Below, one piece after another: positions 16,567-23,675 of a DNA stretch of 24,750 nucleotides. A program made the translations under genes and the position numbers. The notes below the pieces were generated by a model. That model did not search any database and was not told where the DNA came from. It saw nothing but the letters and a program-made list of their open reading frames with translations. The DNA comes from a virus: the IMG/VR virus record IMGVR_UViG_3300025601_000114, positions 1 through 24,750 of that record. One strand, 5' to 3'. Position 1 is the stretch's first letter. Each line of letters begins with the position of its first letter.

Positions 16567-18681
16567 GTGGACCAGATTAAAGAGTCGATGAATCAGCTCT
16601 CTGAACTAGATGACGCTCAAGTCAACGAACTTCAAAGTGCAATCATCGCCGAATTTGAGACGGTCGAATCAGAAGACCCTTCTTCACAAACAGTCGATGC
16701 TATGACATCGCTTGCCGACATGCTTGACGGTGTTCGAGGAGAACTCAAGCAGCGCGAGGCCGCAGTTTTGGAGCTCGCTACGCGAGCCACCGAGGCAGCC
16801 GCACGTGTACACGGTGAGACCGATAAGCCAGAAGAGGGCATGCCCTCCGAAGAGTCTGAAGCAGTGCCCGTCCCCGAGTCTGAAGCAGCAATGCAGAAAG
16901 ACCCAGAAGATGAGACTGCCGCGGAAGAAGCAGCACCCGTCATGCCAGACGCCCCAGCGGCCGAGGCAGACGTACCTGTAACCCCCGCCCCCGAGGAAGC
17001 ACCCGCTCCCGAGGATGAAGACGAAGAAAAGAAAAAGGCTATGTCTGAAGCGCCAACTGAAGTGAAGAAAACCTCTGAACTTTCGACCGAAGAAGTCACC
17101 GCCCCTGCAGAAGCAGAAGTAGCAGAAGTAGCAGCCGATGGGGCTGTTGCTGAGGTTGCCGAAGCCGAAGCAGACCCAGAAGGGGAAGCTGCCGAAGAAG
17201 GAGCATCCGATGAGGACGCATCCGTAGATGAGGATTCAGAAGCTGAAGCTTCCGTTGAGCCGACTGCGACTGCCGAAGCATCTGTGGATGTTCCCGCCGA
17301 GGCTGAAGCTTCTACTACAGAACCAACCGATGAACCAACCCAACCTGCAGCTGAACTTTCAGCGCAAGAAACTATGGAGGCACCCGTGACCGCTTCTGCA
17401 AACGCAGAAAACCTCGACCTCGAGGTCCCAGCGGACCGCCGAATGGAAATCAAGGAGTCTTACGCTCCCGTGGCAATCACGGCGGGTGCAGACATTCCTG
17501 GTTATACAGCCGGTAGTACTCTGGAAAGCATGGACACCGTCGCTGAGGCGATGGCAAAACGAATTCACTCGCTTCGGCGTGTGAATGGTGGAGATGGCGA
17601 ACAGCACATTGTTGCTTCCGTCACGACCACTTTCCCCGAAAACCGTACTCTCGACAGCGATGCTGAGAGCAACTGGGCCAAAATCAATGAAGTAGTTTCC
17701 CCGGAAGCAATTACCGCCGCTGGTGGTCACGTTGCTCCCTTCGAAGCTCGCTACGAAATCTTCGGATTCGGCACAACCGCCCGCCCTGTGCGTGACGCGT
17801 TGCCTCGTTTCCAGGCTGACCGTGGTGGTATCCGCTTCATCACACCGCCCATTCTGGAAGACTACGAAGATGCGACTGGCGTCTGGACTGCTGCGAACGA
17901 TGCTGCAGGTAGCCCCAGCCCCGCAACAAAGGCTAGCCTGACAGTAACTGCTGCCGGAGAGATTTCCGTCGCAACTGACGCGATTACCCTTCAGATGCAG
18001 TTCGGTAACCTCGCAACTCGTGCGTACCCTGAACTGATTGTTCGTCACAACGAACTTGGTCTGATTCAGCACGCCCGTGAAGCTGAAGTACAGATTCTCT
18101 CGAGAATCGGTACCCTGTCCACAGCCGTCACAACTTCGAGCCTCCTGGGCTTCGGTCGTGACTTCTTGGTCCAGCTCGGTCGCGCCGCGACTGCCTACCG
18201 GTCTCGCCACCGTTTGGAAGTTGACACTTCCCTTCGCGTCATCATGCCTTCATGGGTGAAAGATGCGATGGCAGCCGACCTCGCTCTCTCGATGCCTGGT
18301 GACAGCACTCTCAACGCTTACGCGGAGATTGATGGCTACATCGCGGCTCGTGGGCTCCAGGTCAGCTATACCCTTGACGGAAGCGTCTTCGGGGCTCAGG
18401 GTGCAGCCGCACTTCTCGAGTTCTCTGACACGTTCGTCTGGTACCTCTTCGCTGAAGGAACATTCTTGCTCCTTGACGGCGGAACCCTGGACCTCGGAAT
18501 CATCCGGGACTCCACCCTGGTCGGAACTAACGACTACAAAATGTTCATTGAAACATTTGAGGGTGTTGCCAAGGTCGGTATCGAGTCGCTCGCTATCACT
18601 TCCACCATCAACGTGAACGGTGCAGCTGCGGCTCTCCGCGACACGCTCGGTGGGGTTGCTGCGGCGGTAATCGAGTACTAA
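16567..18681 (+). CDS. Major capsid protein with N-terminal scaffold-like extension (704 aa)
   Basis: The start is GTG 16567, because AAGGAGGG lies just ahead; the next in-frame ATG (16588) is too far from it. Residues 1-90 look helical and coiled (SELDDAQVNELQ, a DGVRGELKQREAAVLELATRA run). Residues 90-275 are a low-complexity, Glu/Ala/Pro-rich acidic region with repeated EAEA and ESEA units. From about residue 285 (VPADRRMEI) an HK97-type capsid body begins, with AITAGADIPGYTAGSTL, GGHVAPFEARYEIFGFG, RPVRDALPRFQADRGGIRF and VIMPSWVKDAMAADLALS. There is no separate scaffolding gene, so the extension probably acts as scaffold and is removed by the protease (family knowledge plus inference). 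The mature part would be about 420 residues. Confidence 0.9.
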   Translation: MDQIKESMNQLSELDDAQVNELQSAIIAEFETVESEDPSSQTVDAMTSLADMLDGVRGELKQREAAVLELATRATEAAARVHGETDKPEEGMPSEESEAVPVPESEAAMQKDPEDETAAEEAAPVMPDAPAAEADVPVTPAPEEAPAPEDEDEEKKKAMSEAPTEVKKTSELSTEEVTAPAEAEVAEVAADGAVAEVAEAEADPEGEAAEEGASDEDASVDEDSEAEASVEPTATAEASVDVPAEAEASTTEPTDEPTQPAAELSAQETMEAPVTASANAENLDLEVPADRRMEIKESYAPVAITAGADIPGYTAGSTLESMDTVAEAMAKRIHSLRRVNGGDGEQHIVASVTTTFPENRTLDSDAESNWAKINEVVSPEAITAAGGHVAPFEARYEIFGFGTTARPVRDALPRFQADRGGIRFITPPILEDYEDATGVWTAANDAAGSPSPATKASLTVTAAGEISVATDAITLQMQFGNLATRAYPELIVRHNELGLIQHAREAEVQILSRIGTLSTAVTTSSLLGFGRDFLVQLGRAATAYRSRHRLEVDTSLRVIMPSWVKDAMAADLALSMPGDSTLNAYAEIDGYIAARGLQVSYTLDGSVFGAQGAAALLEFSDTFVWYLFAEGTFLLLDGGTLDLGIIRDSTLVGTNDYKMFIETFEGVAKVGIESLAITSTINVNGAAAALRDTLGGVAAAVIEY

Positions 18682-18686
18682 ACCCT

Positions 18687-18704
18687 AAGTAGCAACAGCT
18701 ACTT
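18687..18704 (+). terminator. Hairpin just after the major capsid gene
   Basis: AAGTAGC and GCTACTT are exact reverse complements with loop AACA, starting 6 bases after the capsid stop codon. There is no downstream T-run, so it may act as a weak terminator or, more likely, as a 3' stabilising or processing element for the abundant capsid message. Confidence 0.45.
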
Positions 18705-18749
18705 CGTAACAACACAGCAACGCTCAGGACAAGCAAGGAGATATAGGAA

Positions 18750-19661
18750 ATGGCACAATTCAGAGGAGTTTACCCCGCTGGAGAGCTATACCCTGCTCCT
18801 TGTGGCATCCTGAGCGTTGCACGTGTTGAAGAGCACAAAGGGAACGAGTACAACGAAGAGTGGGTCCGGGGGCTGGACCAAGAGTTTGACACCATGCCCT
18901 CGTACGTGCGCCTTCTCACCATAAACGACGCCGTGATAACTGACGGCGAAATGTCTGATAACCAGGCTGACGCCAGGCACCTCAGGTATGTACCTTTCTA
19001 TATTGATGTCGAAGACTTCGCTTCTACCTTTGGTCTTCCTGGGCAGGACAGGTTCGAGAGAGTTCTCAAGGAACTTGAAGCTGTCACACAAAAAGCCCTT
19101 GAGTTTGAGTATTGGACCGGCACAGCCGCCCGGGGACTAATTAGTACTGGGCCAGACGTTTTCGACACCAACGAAGACAACATGTACTTGAGCAAGACCG
19201 GATCGTCAACCGTTCCCGCAACGGGCGCCTTTGCCCCGCACATCGCACTTATGTACCTAGAACAAGCAATTGCCGAATCTCCCACCGGTGAGTGTGGTGT
19301 TATCCACATAACTCGTGATATTGCTTCTTATCTGGGTAGCCGCCTTATCTATAAAAGAGGCGAAGATTCTTATTCGGGTCAGGTTATGACCCGCCTTGGG
19401 ACCAAAGTTGTTATTGGCTCTGGCTATACAGGAGGCGGGCCTATCGGCACTGCCGGTGCTGCGCCGAGTGCCACTAACAAGTGGATGTACGCAACCGGAA
19501 AAGTTGAAGTCCACCTCGGTAAATCTGAAATTGTAAACACAACACCAGAAGGTGTAGATGCTACAATTAATAATATGACAATCAAAGCATTCCGCCCCGC
19601 GGCGGTGTTCTCTGAGCCCTCAATGCACTTCGCGGTGCGAGCGACAATCCCAACCACCTAA
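18750..19661 (+). CDS. Putative second capsid or minor head protein (303 aa)
   Basis: A ribosome binding site (AAGGAGATA) precedes ATG 18750. The protein is soluble, with EDFASTFGLPGQDRFERVL and a central helix (QKALEFEYWTG). The C-terminal half carries GVIHITRDIASYLGSRLIY, RLGTKVVIGSGYTGGGP, NKWMYATGKVEVHLGKSE and a final HFAVRATIP. The order 'virion helix then LGTxVVxGSGY then YATGxVEV then AVRxxxP' resembles the A-domain half of HK97-type capsid proteins. The gene directly follows the true major capsid gene, so a minor capsid, vertex or decoration role is likely, but the family name is not certain. It is about the length of a mature capsid subunit. Other possibilities include a connector-associated head protein. 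Confidence 0.6.
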   Translation: MAQFRGVYPAGELYPAPCGILSVARVEEHKGNEYNEEWVRGLDQEFDTMPSYVRLLTINDAVITDGEMSDNQADARHLRYVPFYIDVEDFASTFGLPGQDRFERVLKELEAVTQKALEFEYWTGTAARGLISTGPDVFDTNEDNMYLSKTGSSTVPATGAFAPHIALMYLEQAIAESPTGECGVIHITRDIASYLGSRLIYKRGEDSYSGQVMTRLGTKVVIGSGYTGGGPIGTAGAAPSATNKWMYATGKVEVHLGKSEIVNTTPEGVDATINNMTIKAFRPAAVFSEPSMHFAVRATIPTT

Positions 19662-19694
19662 CCAACAGAACTAAATTTAAGGAGCAATATAAAT

Positions 19695-20741
19695 ATGGCT
19701 ACACAAGATTACGCAGCCAGCGTTCAAGGTGTGGTGATTCGTGTCACTCGGCTGGATGTTGCTGGAAACCTTCTCAACGAGCCTGGCGATTCTTACACCA
19801 CTTCCGCATTTATGCGTGCATCGTTTACCCCTGAGTACGAAGAGGGCGACGAAATTGTTGAAAAGGGCGCCGACGGAACAATTTGTGTCTCGTACAAAGC
19901 CCCGGACACACTGAAGCGCATCACCATGGAAATCGCTATTTGTGAGCCCGACCCTGAGCTTACAGCGCTGATTTCCGGTGGTCTTCTTCTCCGCAAGAAC
20001 TCCGGGACTTTCGGGTCCCCGGTCAACCAGAGCATTGGTTGGGCAGCCCCTAACGTCGGGGATGACCCTGCCGGTAACGGTGTCTCCATCGAGGTTTGGT
20101 CCTTTGCGGTGAAAGACGGCAAGCGTGCTTCGACACTCCCCTTCTTCTACTGGATTTTTCCCTATGCCAAGCTTCGTCAGTCTGGTGACCGCGTCATTGA
20201 GAACGGTCTTCTGGCTAACACGTTTGAAGGCTATGGCCTCGGTAACGCTGAGTTTGGGACCGGTCCTGCTGGCAACTGGGAATTCCCCATTGCAACAGAG
20301 CGCCCCTACAGCTACGCACGTGGCTCTACGGCACCCCAGGGTCTCAGAGGATTCTACACGTGGCACAAGGAAGCAACTAACACAATCAGCAACAAGACCT
20401 TGACCTCTAACGTTGCTACTCTGACCACAGGCTCCGCCCACGGGTTTGCTGTTGGTCAATCGGCAGTTGTCACCGGTGTTGACGCAGATTTCAATGGAAC
20501 CTACCTCATCACAGCCACCCCTTCGACAACAACCTTCCGGTACGCCAAAGTATCTGCAGATGTTGCCTCGACCCCCGTGTCCCCCGCCGGTACAGTTATT
20601 CGCCAGCGTGGTTACATCGCAGTCTCCGACTTCGGTGGGCAGGGTTCGACAAGCACCTACAACGTGCCTGGTGAGGACGACTACAACCCAGACCTTCCGA
20701 TTGACTTCATTATCGCATCGTCTGAGGACCCTACTTCCTAA
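19695..20741 (+). CDS. Probable major tail (tube) protein with an added beta domain (348 aa)
   Basis: The start is ATG 19695, with TAAGGAG about 10 bases upstream. The first 210 residues have the look of tail tube proteins: GDSYTTSAFMRASFTPEYEEGDEI, then TLKRITMEIAICEPDPELTALISGG, then WSFAVKDGKR and FYWIFPYAKLRQSGD. Around residues 232-300 sits an inserted module (NKTLTSNVATLTTGSAHGF ... VDADFNGTYLIT ... TTTFRYAKV) of a kind found in many phage structural proteins and comparable to E1_FCCH-like beta domains. No other tail tube candidate lies between the connectors and the tape measure, which supports this call, although the gene is placed earlier than usual. A head decoration protein is the main alternative. 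Confidence 0.6.
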   Translation: MATQDYAASVQGVVIRVTRLDVAGNLLNEPGDSYTTSAFMRASFTPEYEEGDEIVEKGADGTICVSYKAPDTLKRITMEIAICEPDPELTALISGGLLLRKNSGTFGSPVNQSIGWAAPNVGDDPAGNGVSIEVWSFAVKDGKRASTLPFFYWIFPYAKLRQSGDRVIENGLLANTFEGYGLGNAEFGTGPAGNWEFPIATERPYSYARGSTAPQGLRGFYTWHKEATNTISNKTLTSNVATLTTGSAHGFAVGQSAVVTGVDADFNGTYLITATPSTTTFRYAKVSADVASTPVSPAGTVIRQRGYIAVSDFGGQGSTSTYNVPGEDDYNPDLPIDFIIASSEDPTS

Positions 20742-20748
20742 GTAGTTG

Positions 20749-20793
20749 AGGCGGGCAGTAGGTGAGTGCTCAGTACTTATCAACTGCCCGCCT
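20749..20793 (+). terminator. Long stem-loop between tail tube and adaptor genes
   Basis: AGGCGGGCAGT (20749-20759) pairs perfectly with ACTGCCCGCCT (20783-20793). After one A-A mismatch the pairing continues for nine more pairs, three of them G-U, to a three-base loop. It starts 8 bases after the tail tube stop, and is followed by only TTCC, so the U-tract is weak. It is probably an intrinsic terminator or attenuator that lowers transcription of downstream connector genes relative to capsid and tube genes. Confidence 0.7.
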
Positions 20794-20815
20794 TTCCTCA
20801 CAAATAAGGAGAATT

Positions 20816-21946
20816 ATGAGTAATCTGTGGGTTGACACCGCCGAGCTTGGCGAATTTGCCGAATCAGAATACGCGTACGATGCGGTCAAAACCGCGTCAT
20901 ATCTTCTGTGGGGTCTTTCTGGCCGCAAGTTCAGCGGGACAACCACCGTCACTGAGCGTTATGTCTCCACGCTAGAACCACTTCTTTCCGGGGGCTCCAG
21001 CGTTGCTGCTACCCCCGTGCTCATAAACGGACGTGTAGAGAACCTTGCCGGTGGGCGCAGCAATGCACGCCAAGATTTGCAGGGGGACGGGACCTCATCT
21101 TCCCGGAGGGTCCGCCTTCGTGGTCGCAAAGTTGTTGAGGTTCACAGTCTCCGCGACAGTTCCGGAGAGATTGTTGACCCCAGTACTTACTACATGGGTG
21201 ACCACTCCACAATCTACGGCACCCCCAACGCCAAGTGGACGTCATCCAACATCGAAGTTACTTACACTTATGGTAGCCCCCCGCCCACAGCGGGACGTGC
21301 AGCTGCCCGGATTCTTGCCACCGAGCTTGTCAAACTTTACGAGGGCGACGACACTTGCGCTCTCCCCCAACGTGTCACTTCCGTTGCCAGGCAGGGCGTG
21401 TCCTACACCGTCCTCGATAACCAGGACTTCATTGACGAACTGAAGACTGGAATGTACGCGGTTGACCTCTTTCTCAGGACAGCCAACCCCGACAAAGCTC
21501 GGGCCCGTTCACGTGTCTTCAGCCCAGACATCCCCAGAGCTCGCCGTATAACCGGGAAAAACCCCGCCTTTGAACTCAGTGCTTTTGATTTGTACTTCAA
21601 TCAAGAAGGTGGCACAAACATTTATTACACTAATGAGCTCGGCGCAGACTTTCTTGCCGACGACTCCGCCTGGGTTGTGTCTGCTGTTGTCTCTAACTGG
21701 GCCAACACAGTCACAAAGACTTTCCCAAACGCTGCCCTGTACGACAACGTAGAGGGGACTATTCGCCTCAACGTCAGCTATGCGAATCTTTTATCTGTTT
21801 TAGGTCCACGTGACCCAGGTACAATTGACTTGTATGCAACTCGTCCAAGTTTAGGTAATCCTTCAGTTGATGAGATTATCAATATTTTGACAAGCAATAT
21901 TATTTATCAATTAGGAAACAGACTAAAGCCGATAGCTATCGCTTAG
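20816..21946 (+). CDS. Head-to-tail adaptor with C-terminal extension (376 aa)
   Basis: The preferred start is ATG 20816 with AAGGAG 4 bases upstream. An in-frame GTG at 20762 would lie inside the hairpin and is rejected. The N-terminus (WVDTAELGEF ... YAYDAVKTASYLLWGLSGRKFSG) and the following TVTERYVS, RLRGRKVVEVHSLRD and ARILATELVKLYEGDDTCALPQRVTSVARQG pieces match actinophage head-to-tail adaptors, which bind the portal ring. The recognised part ends near residue 245 (SPDIPRARRITG). The remaining 130 residues (AFELSAFDLYFNQEGG onward) are not part of the pattern I recognise. The last 170 bases use distinctly AT-rich codons, suggesting a separate origin. Confidence 0.8.
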   Translation: MSNLWVDTAELGEFAESEYAYDAVKTASYLLWGLSGRKFSGTTTVTERYVSTLEPLLSGGSSVAATPVLINGRVENLAGGRSNARQDLQGDGTSSSRRVRLRGRKVVEVHSLRDSSGEIVDPSTYYMGDHSTIYGTPNAKWTSSNIEVTYTYGSPPPTAGRAAARILATELVKLYEGDDTCALPQRVTSVARQGVSYTVLDNQDFIDELKTGMYAVDLFLRTANPDKARARSRVFSPDIPRARRITGKNPAFELSAFDLYFNQEGGTNIYYTNELGADFLADDSAWVVSAVVSNWANTVTKTFPNAALYDNVEGTIRLNVSYANLLSVLGPRDPGTIDLYATRPSLGNPSVDEIINILTSNIIYQLGNRLKPIAIA

Positions 21947-21962
21947 CAGTTAGGAAAATGAC

Positions 21963-22469
21963 ATGCCAATAACAGACGTAAGCTCCGTGAATGACGAAGC
22001 AAAAAACCTTGTCAATTTCCTTCAAGAAGTTCTTGACCGAATTGTTGTTGTCTACGACTCGTACAACATGCCCGTGCCTAGCAGACAGTACTTCACAATG
22101 GGCAACCCCGTTGTTGACTGTGAACAGATTTCTGTCTCCTTCACCCAAATGTATATCGGCACCCCCGGGGACGAAGCCACTGAGCCTCGCCGGTGTGCTG
22201 ACCCACGTACTGCCACTATCCAAGTCCAGGTAGCCCGTGGGGTCCCTGTTGCCCAACCAAACGGCAACCCACCCACGGCAGCAGACATCCAAGCCGGAGC
22301 GACTCTTGGGGCCCTAGATGCCTGGATTCTGATAGAGAGCGCAAGTGAACTAGACACCTGGGGAGAGACCGGTGGCTACGGCTTGGGAGTTATTGCAACT
22401 GTAGATTCTGACCCCCCTGAAGGTGGCTACCAAACCACTCGGCTGACTCTCACGATGTCGATTCCCTAA
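21963..22469 (+). CDS. Tail terminator-like protein (168 aa)
   Basis: The start is ATG 21963, with TTAGGAAAA upstream as a weak ribosome binding site. The sequence starts with a helix (NDEAKNLVNFLQEVLDRIVVVYDSY). Then come the pieces VVDCEQISVSFTQMYIG and RRCADPRTATIQVQVARGVPV, and a final antiparallel pair (GYGLGVIATV ... TRLTLTMSIP). A Cys-Glu-Gln near the start of the beta sheet and an Arg-Cys before the central strand fit the tail terminator proteins of actinophages, which cap the tail tube at the head-proximal end. Its position between adaptor and the gp10-like protein fits. A head-tail stopper is the alternative. Confidence 0.55.
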   Translation: MPITDVSSVNDEAKNLVNFLQEVLDRIVVVYDSYNMPVPSRQYFTMGNPVVDCEQISVSFTQMYIGTPGDEATEPRRCADPRTATIQVQVARGVPVAQPNGNPPTAADIQAGATLGALDAWILIESASELDTWGETGGYGLGVIATVDSDPPEGGYQTTRLTLTMSIP

Positions 22470-22852
22470 TGGCTCGAGTTACTTTCTACGAGCCAATGAT
22501 GGACTTCTACTTGGACCAGCCCCTTGGTCAAGTTGGTAGATACATGAAATATCAGGGCAGAAAAATCATGGTTCGCGCCAAGGCACAAGTGGGAGTAAAG
22601 AGCGGTGCGTTGCGGGCAAACATTCACATGCGACACGTTCGTATCAAACGTGGGCAATACATCAAAATAATTGCCTCCCTGAGATACGCACGTATGCACC
22701 ACGATGGCACACGTCCCCACGTGATTCTCCCAAGAAAGCGTCAGGTCCTTAGATTCATGTCTAAGGGGCAGATAATCAACACGCATATGGTGCTACACCC
22801 CGGTACAAAGCCAAATAGGTTCCTTACAGACCAACTCAAGATGATAGACTAA
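22469..22852 (+). CDS. HK97 gp10-like tail/neck protein (127 aa)
   Basis: It starts at ATG 22469, overlapping the previous stop by one base. The sequence has a basic helix (GRYMKYQGRKIMVRAKAQ), then VGVKSGALRANIHMRH, then YARMHHDGTRPHVILP, LRFMSKGQI and finally HPGTKPNRFL. The 'SGxLRxxI' turn, the 'YAxxHHxGTRPH' strand and the closing 'HPGTKPNxFL' are the hallmarks of the HK97 gp10-like family. These proteins sit at the head-tail interface and help finish the tail. Strongly basic overall. The usual family length is about 120-140 residues, so it looks complete. Confidence 0.75.
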   Translation: MARVTFYEPMMDFYLDQPLGQVGRYMKYQGRKIMVRAKAQVGVKSGALRANIHMRHVRIKRGQYIKIIASLRYARMHHDGTRPHVILPRKRQVLRFMSKGQIINTHMVLHPGTKPNRFLTDQLKMID

Positions 22853-22905
22853 ACAAGACAGTTCAACCCCATCCAATAATCAATACACAAACAGTAGGAG
22901 ATAGT

Positions 22906-23244
22906 ATGACATCCAGATTCAAAGATTTCGGCGCAGACACCGGAGCCTCGACTGAGCCACTTTCTTTCATGATTCATGGAGAAACTTTTGAGTGCTACCC
23001 AGCTATGCAGGGCAAAAAGCTTCTTTCCCTGGTTGCAACGACTGAGGGCGGGGACACCGCAGCAGTGGTAGCAACCATCAACAGTTTCTTCGAGACCACG
23101 CTCAAGCCGGAAAGCTATGCAAGATTTGACTTGCTTATGGAGGACCCGGAAAGAATTATCTCCGTGGAAGCGCTCGGGGACATCACAGCTTGGTTGGTGG
23201 AAGAGTACACGAACCGCCCTACGAAGGAGTCCTCGGACTCCTAG
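22906..23244 (+). CDS. Tail assembly chaperone, short form (112 aa)
   Basis: A ribosome binding site (TAGGAG) lies before ATG 22906. This is a small acidic protein with the chaperone pattern PLSFMIHGETFECYPAMQGKKLL early, then a helical part with DTAAVVATINSFFETTLKPESYARFDLLMEDPER, and a C-terminal ITAWLVEEYTNRPTKESSDS. The tail 'GRPT-like then Ser-rich stop' is typical of the first of two overlapping tail chaperone frames upstream of the tape measure gene. It is expected to bind the tape measure and recruit tail tube subunits. The second frame overlaps its end and is probably joined to it by frameshifting. Confidence 0.8.
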   Translation: MTSRFKDFGADTGASTEPLSFMIHGETFECYPAMQGKKLLSLVATTEGGDTAAVVATINSFFETTLKPESYARFDLLMEDPERIISVEALGDITAWLVEEYTNRPTKESSDS

Positions 23245-23672
23245 ATTGGGCAAAGGAGTTGTGGCCCTACGTCAATGGTAAAGCTTTGATGAGCGGAGTC
23301 CGGCTCCTAGAGCTGGACTCTGTTGACATGCTTGACATTGTTCACTATTTCTTTGAAGAAGATAACACGTACAGCACCCCCGAGGGTGTCGAGAGTCGTT
23401 CTAAATTGAGGACTCTCCTGTACGGTAAATTGTACAATAAAGAGTATAAATTTCCATACACTTCTTCGGAAACAGGGTACAATTATAGTACAGATATTGG
23501 CGAGCCCGAGTTAGCCCCGCACGGCAATAGCTCCGATATTGAGGATGCCCTGCCAAAACCAGACAAAGGACCGACAAAACCTTTTGTACCCACTACAGAT
23601 TCGAATTCCGACAGCCCCTTGCCTTTCGGAAAACTTGTCGACCCCCCCGCTGAAAACTGGGGGAGGTGGTAG
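23190..23672 (+). CDS. Tail assembly chaperone extension read by -1 frameshift
   Basis: A frame open from 23130 to a TAG at 23670-23672 lies one base back from the preceding chaperone frame and overlaps its last 115 bases. No good start codon with a ribosome binding site is visible in it, so it is most likely read as a C-terminal extension (about 150 residues) of the 112-aa chaperone. The residues begin near YEGVLGLLDWAKELWPYVNG, continue with SVDMLDIVHYFFEED, and end in a Pro/Asp-rich tail (SDIEDALPKPDKGPTKPF). This arrangement, directly before the tape measure gene, matches the lambda G/G-T type used by most long-tailed phages. No standard slippery heptamer is present (see frameshift entry). 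Confidence 0.7.
   Translation: MVGGRVHEPPYEGVLGLLDWAKELWPYVNGKALMSGVRLLELDSVDMLDIVHYFFEEDNTYSTPEGVESRSKLRTLLYGKLYNKEYKFPYTSSETGYNYSTDIGEPELAPHGNSSDIEDALPKPDKGPTKPFVPTTDSNSDSPLPFGKLVDPPAENWGRW
23218..23244 (+). other. Candidate -1 frameshift site with stimulatory hairpin at the chaperone stop
   Basis: The zero frame reads CGC CCT ACG AAG GAG TCC TCG GAC TCC TAG. A tRNA-Pro on CCT (23218-23220) could re-pair one base back on CCC (23217-23219), giving ...NRP-YEGVLG. Four bases later AGGAGTCC (23225-23232) and GGACTCCT (23235-23242) form an almost perfect RNA hairpin ending at the stop codon. The hairpin is clear; the slip site is my inference, since no XXXYYYZ heptamer in the correct frame occurs between 23130 and 23244. 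Confidence 0.45.
23662..23666 (+). promoter_or_regulatory. Ribosome binding site of the tape measure gene
   Basis: GGAGG sits 9 bases ahead of ATG 23676 and inside the last codons of the chaperone extension. It decides the start of the tape measure protein, which begins 4 bases after the upstream stop. Confidence 0.7.
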
Positions 23673-23675
23673 CAC

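Noticed and set aside
16840-17340. Repetitive GAAGC/GAAGT runs as a DNA repeat array or CRISPR-like element
   Set aside because: They are coding low-complexity (Glu-Ala) units of irregular length with no uniform spacers.
16632-17453. Long minus-strand frame (273 codons) opposite the capsid N-terminus
   Set aside because: Its Ser/Ala/Thr-rich translation is the antisense of the Glu/Ala-rich acidic region and has no ribosome binding site or recognisable motif.
19677-20801. Minus-strand frame of 374 codons across the tail tube gene
   Set aside because: It spans a well-supported + gene and two intergenic hairpin or leader sequences; composition is Cys/Arg/Gly-rich shadow, with no minus-strand neighbours.
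20762-20815. GTG 20762 as the adaptor start
   Set aside because: It falls inside the long hairpin with no ribosome binding site; ATG 20816 has AAGGAG and the family-typical N-terminus.
23147-23153. CGGAAAG as a lambda-like slippery sequence (GGGAAAG type)
   Set aside because: In the chaperone frame these bases read CCG GAA AGA, so the tRNAs could not re-pair one base back.
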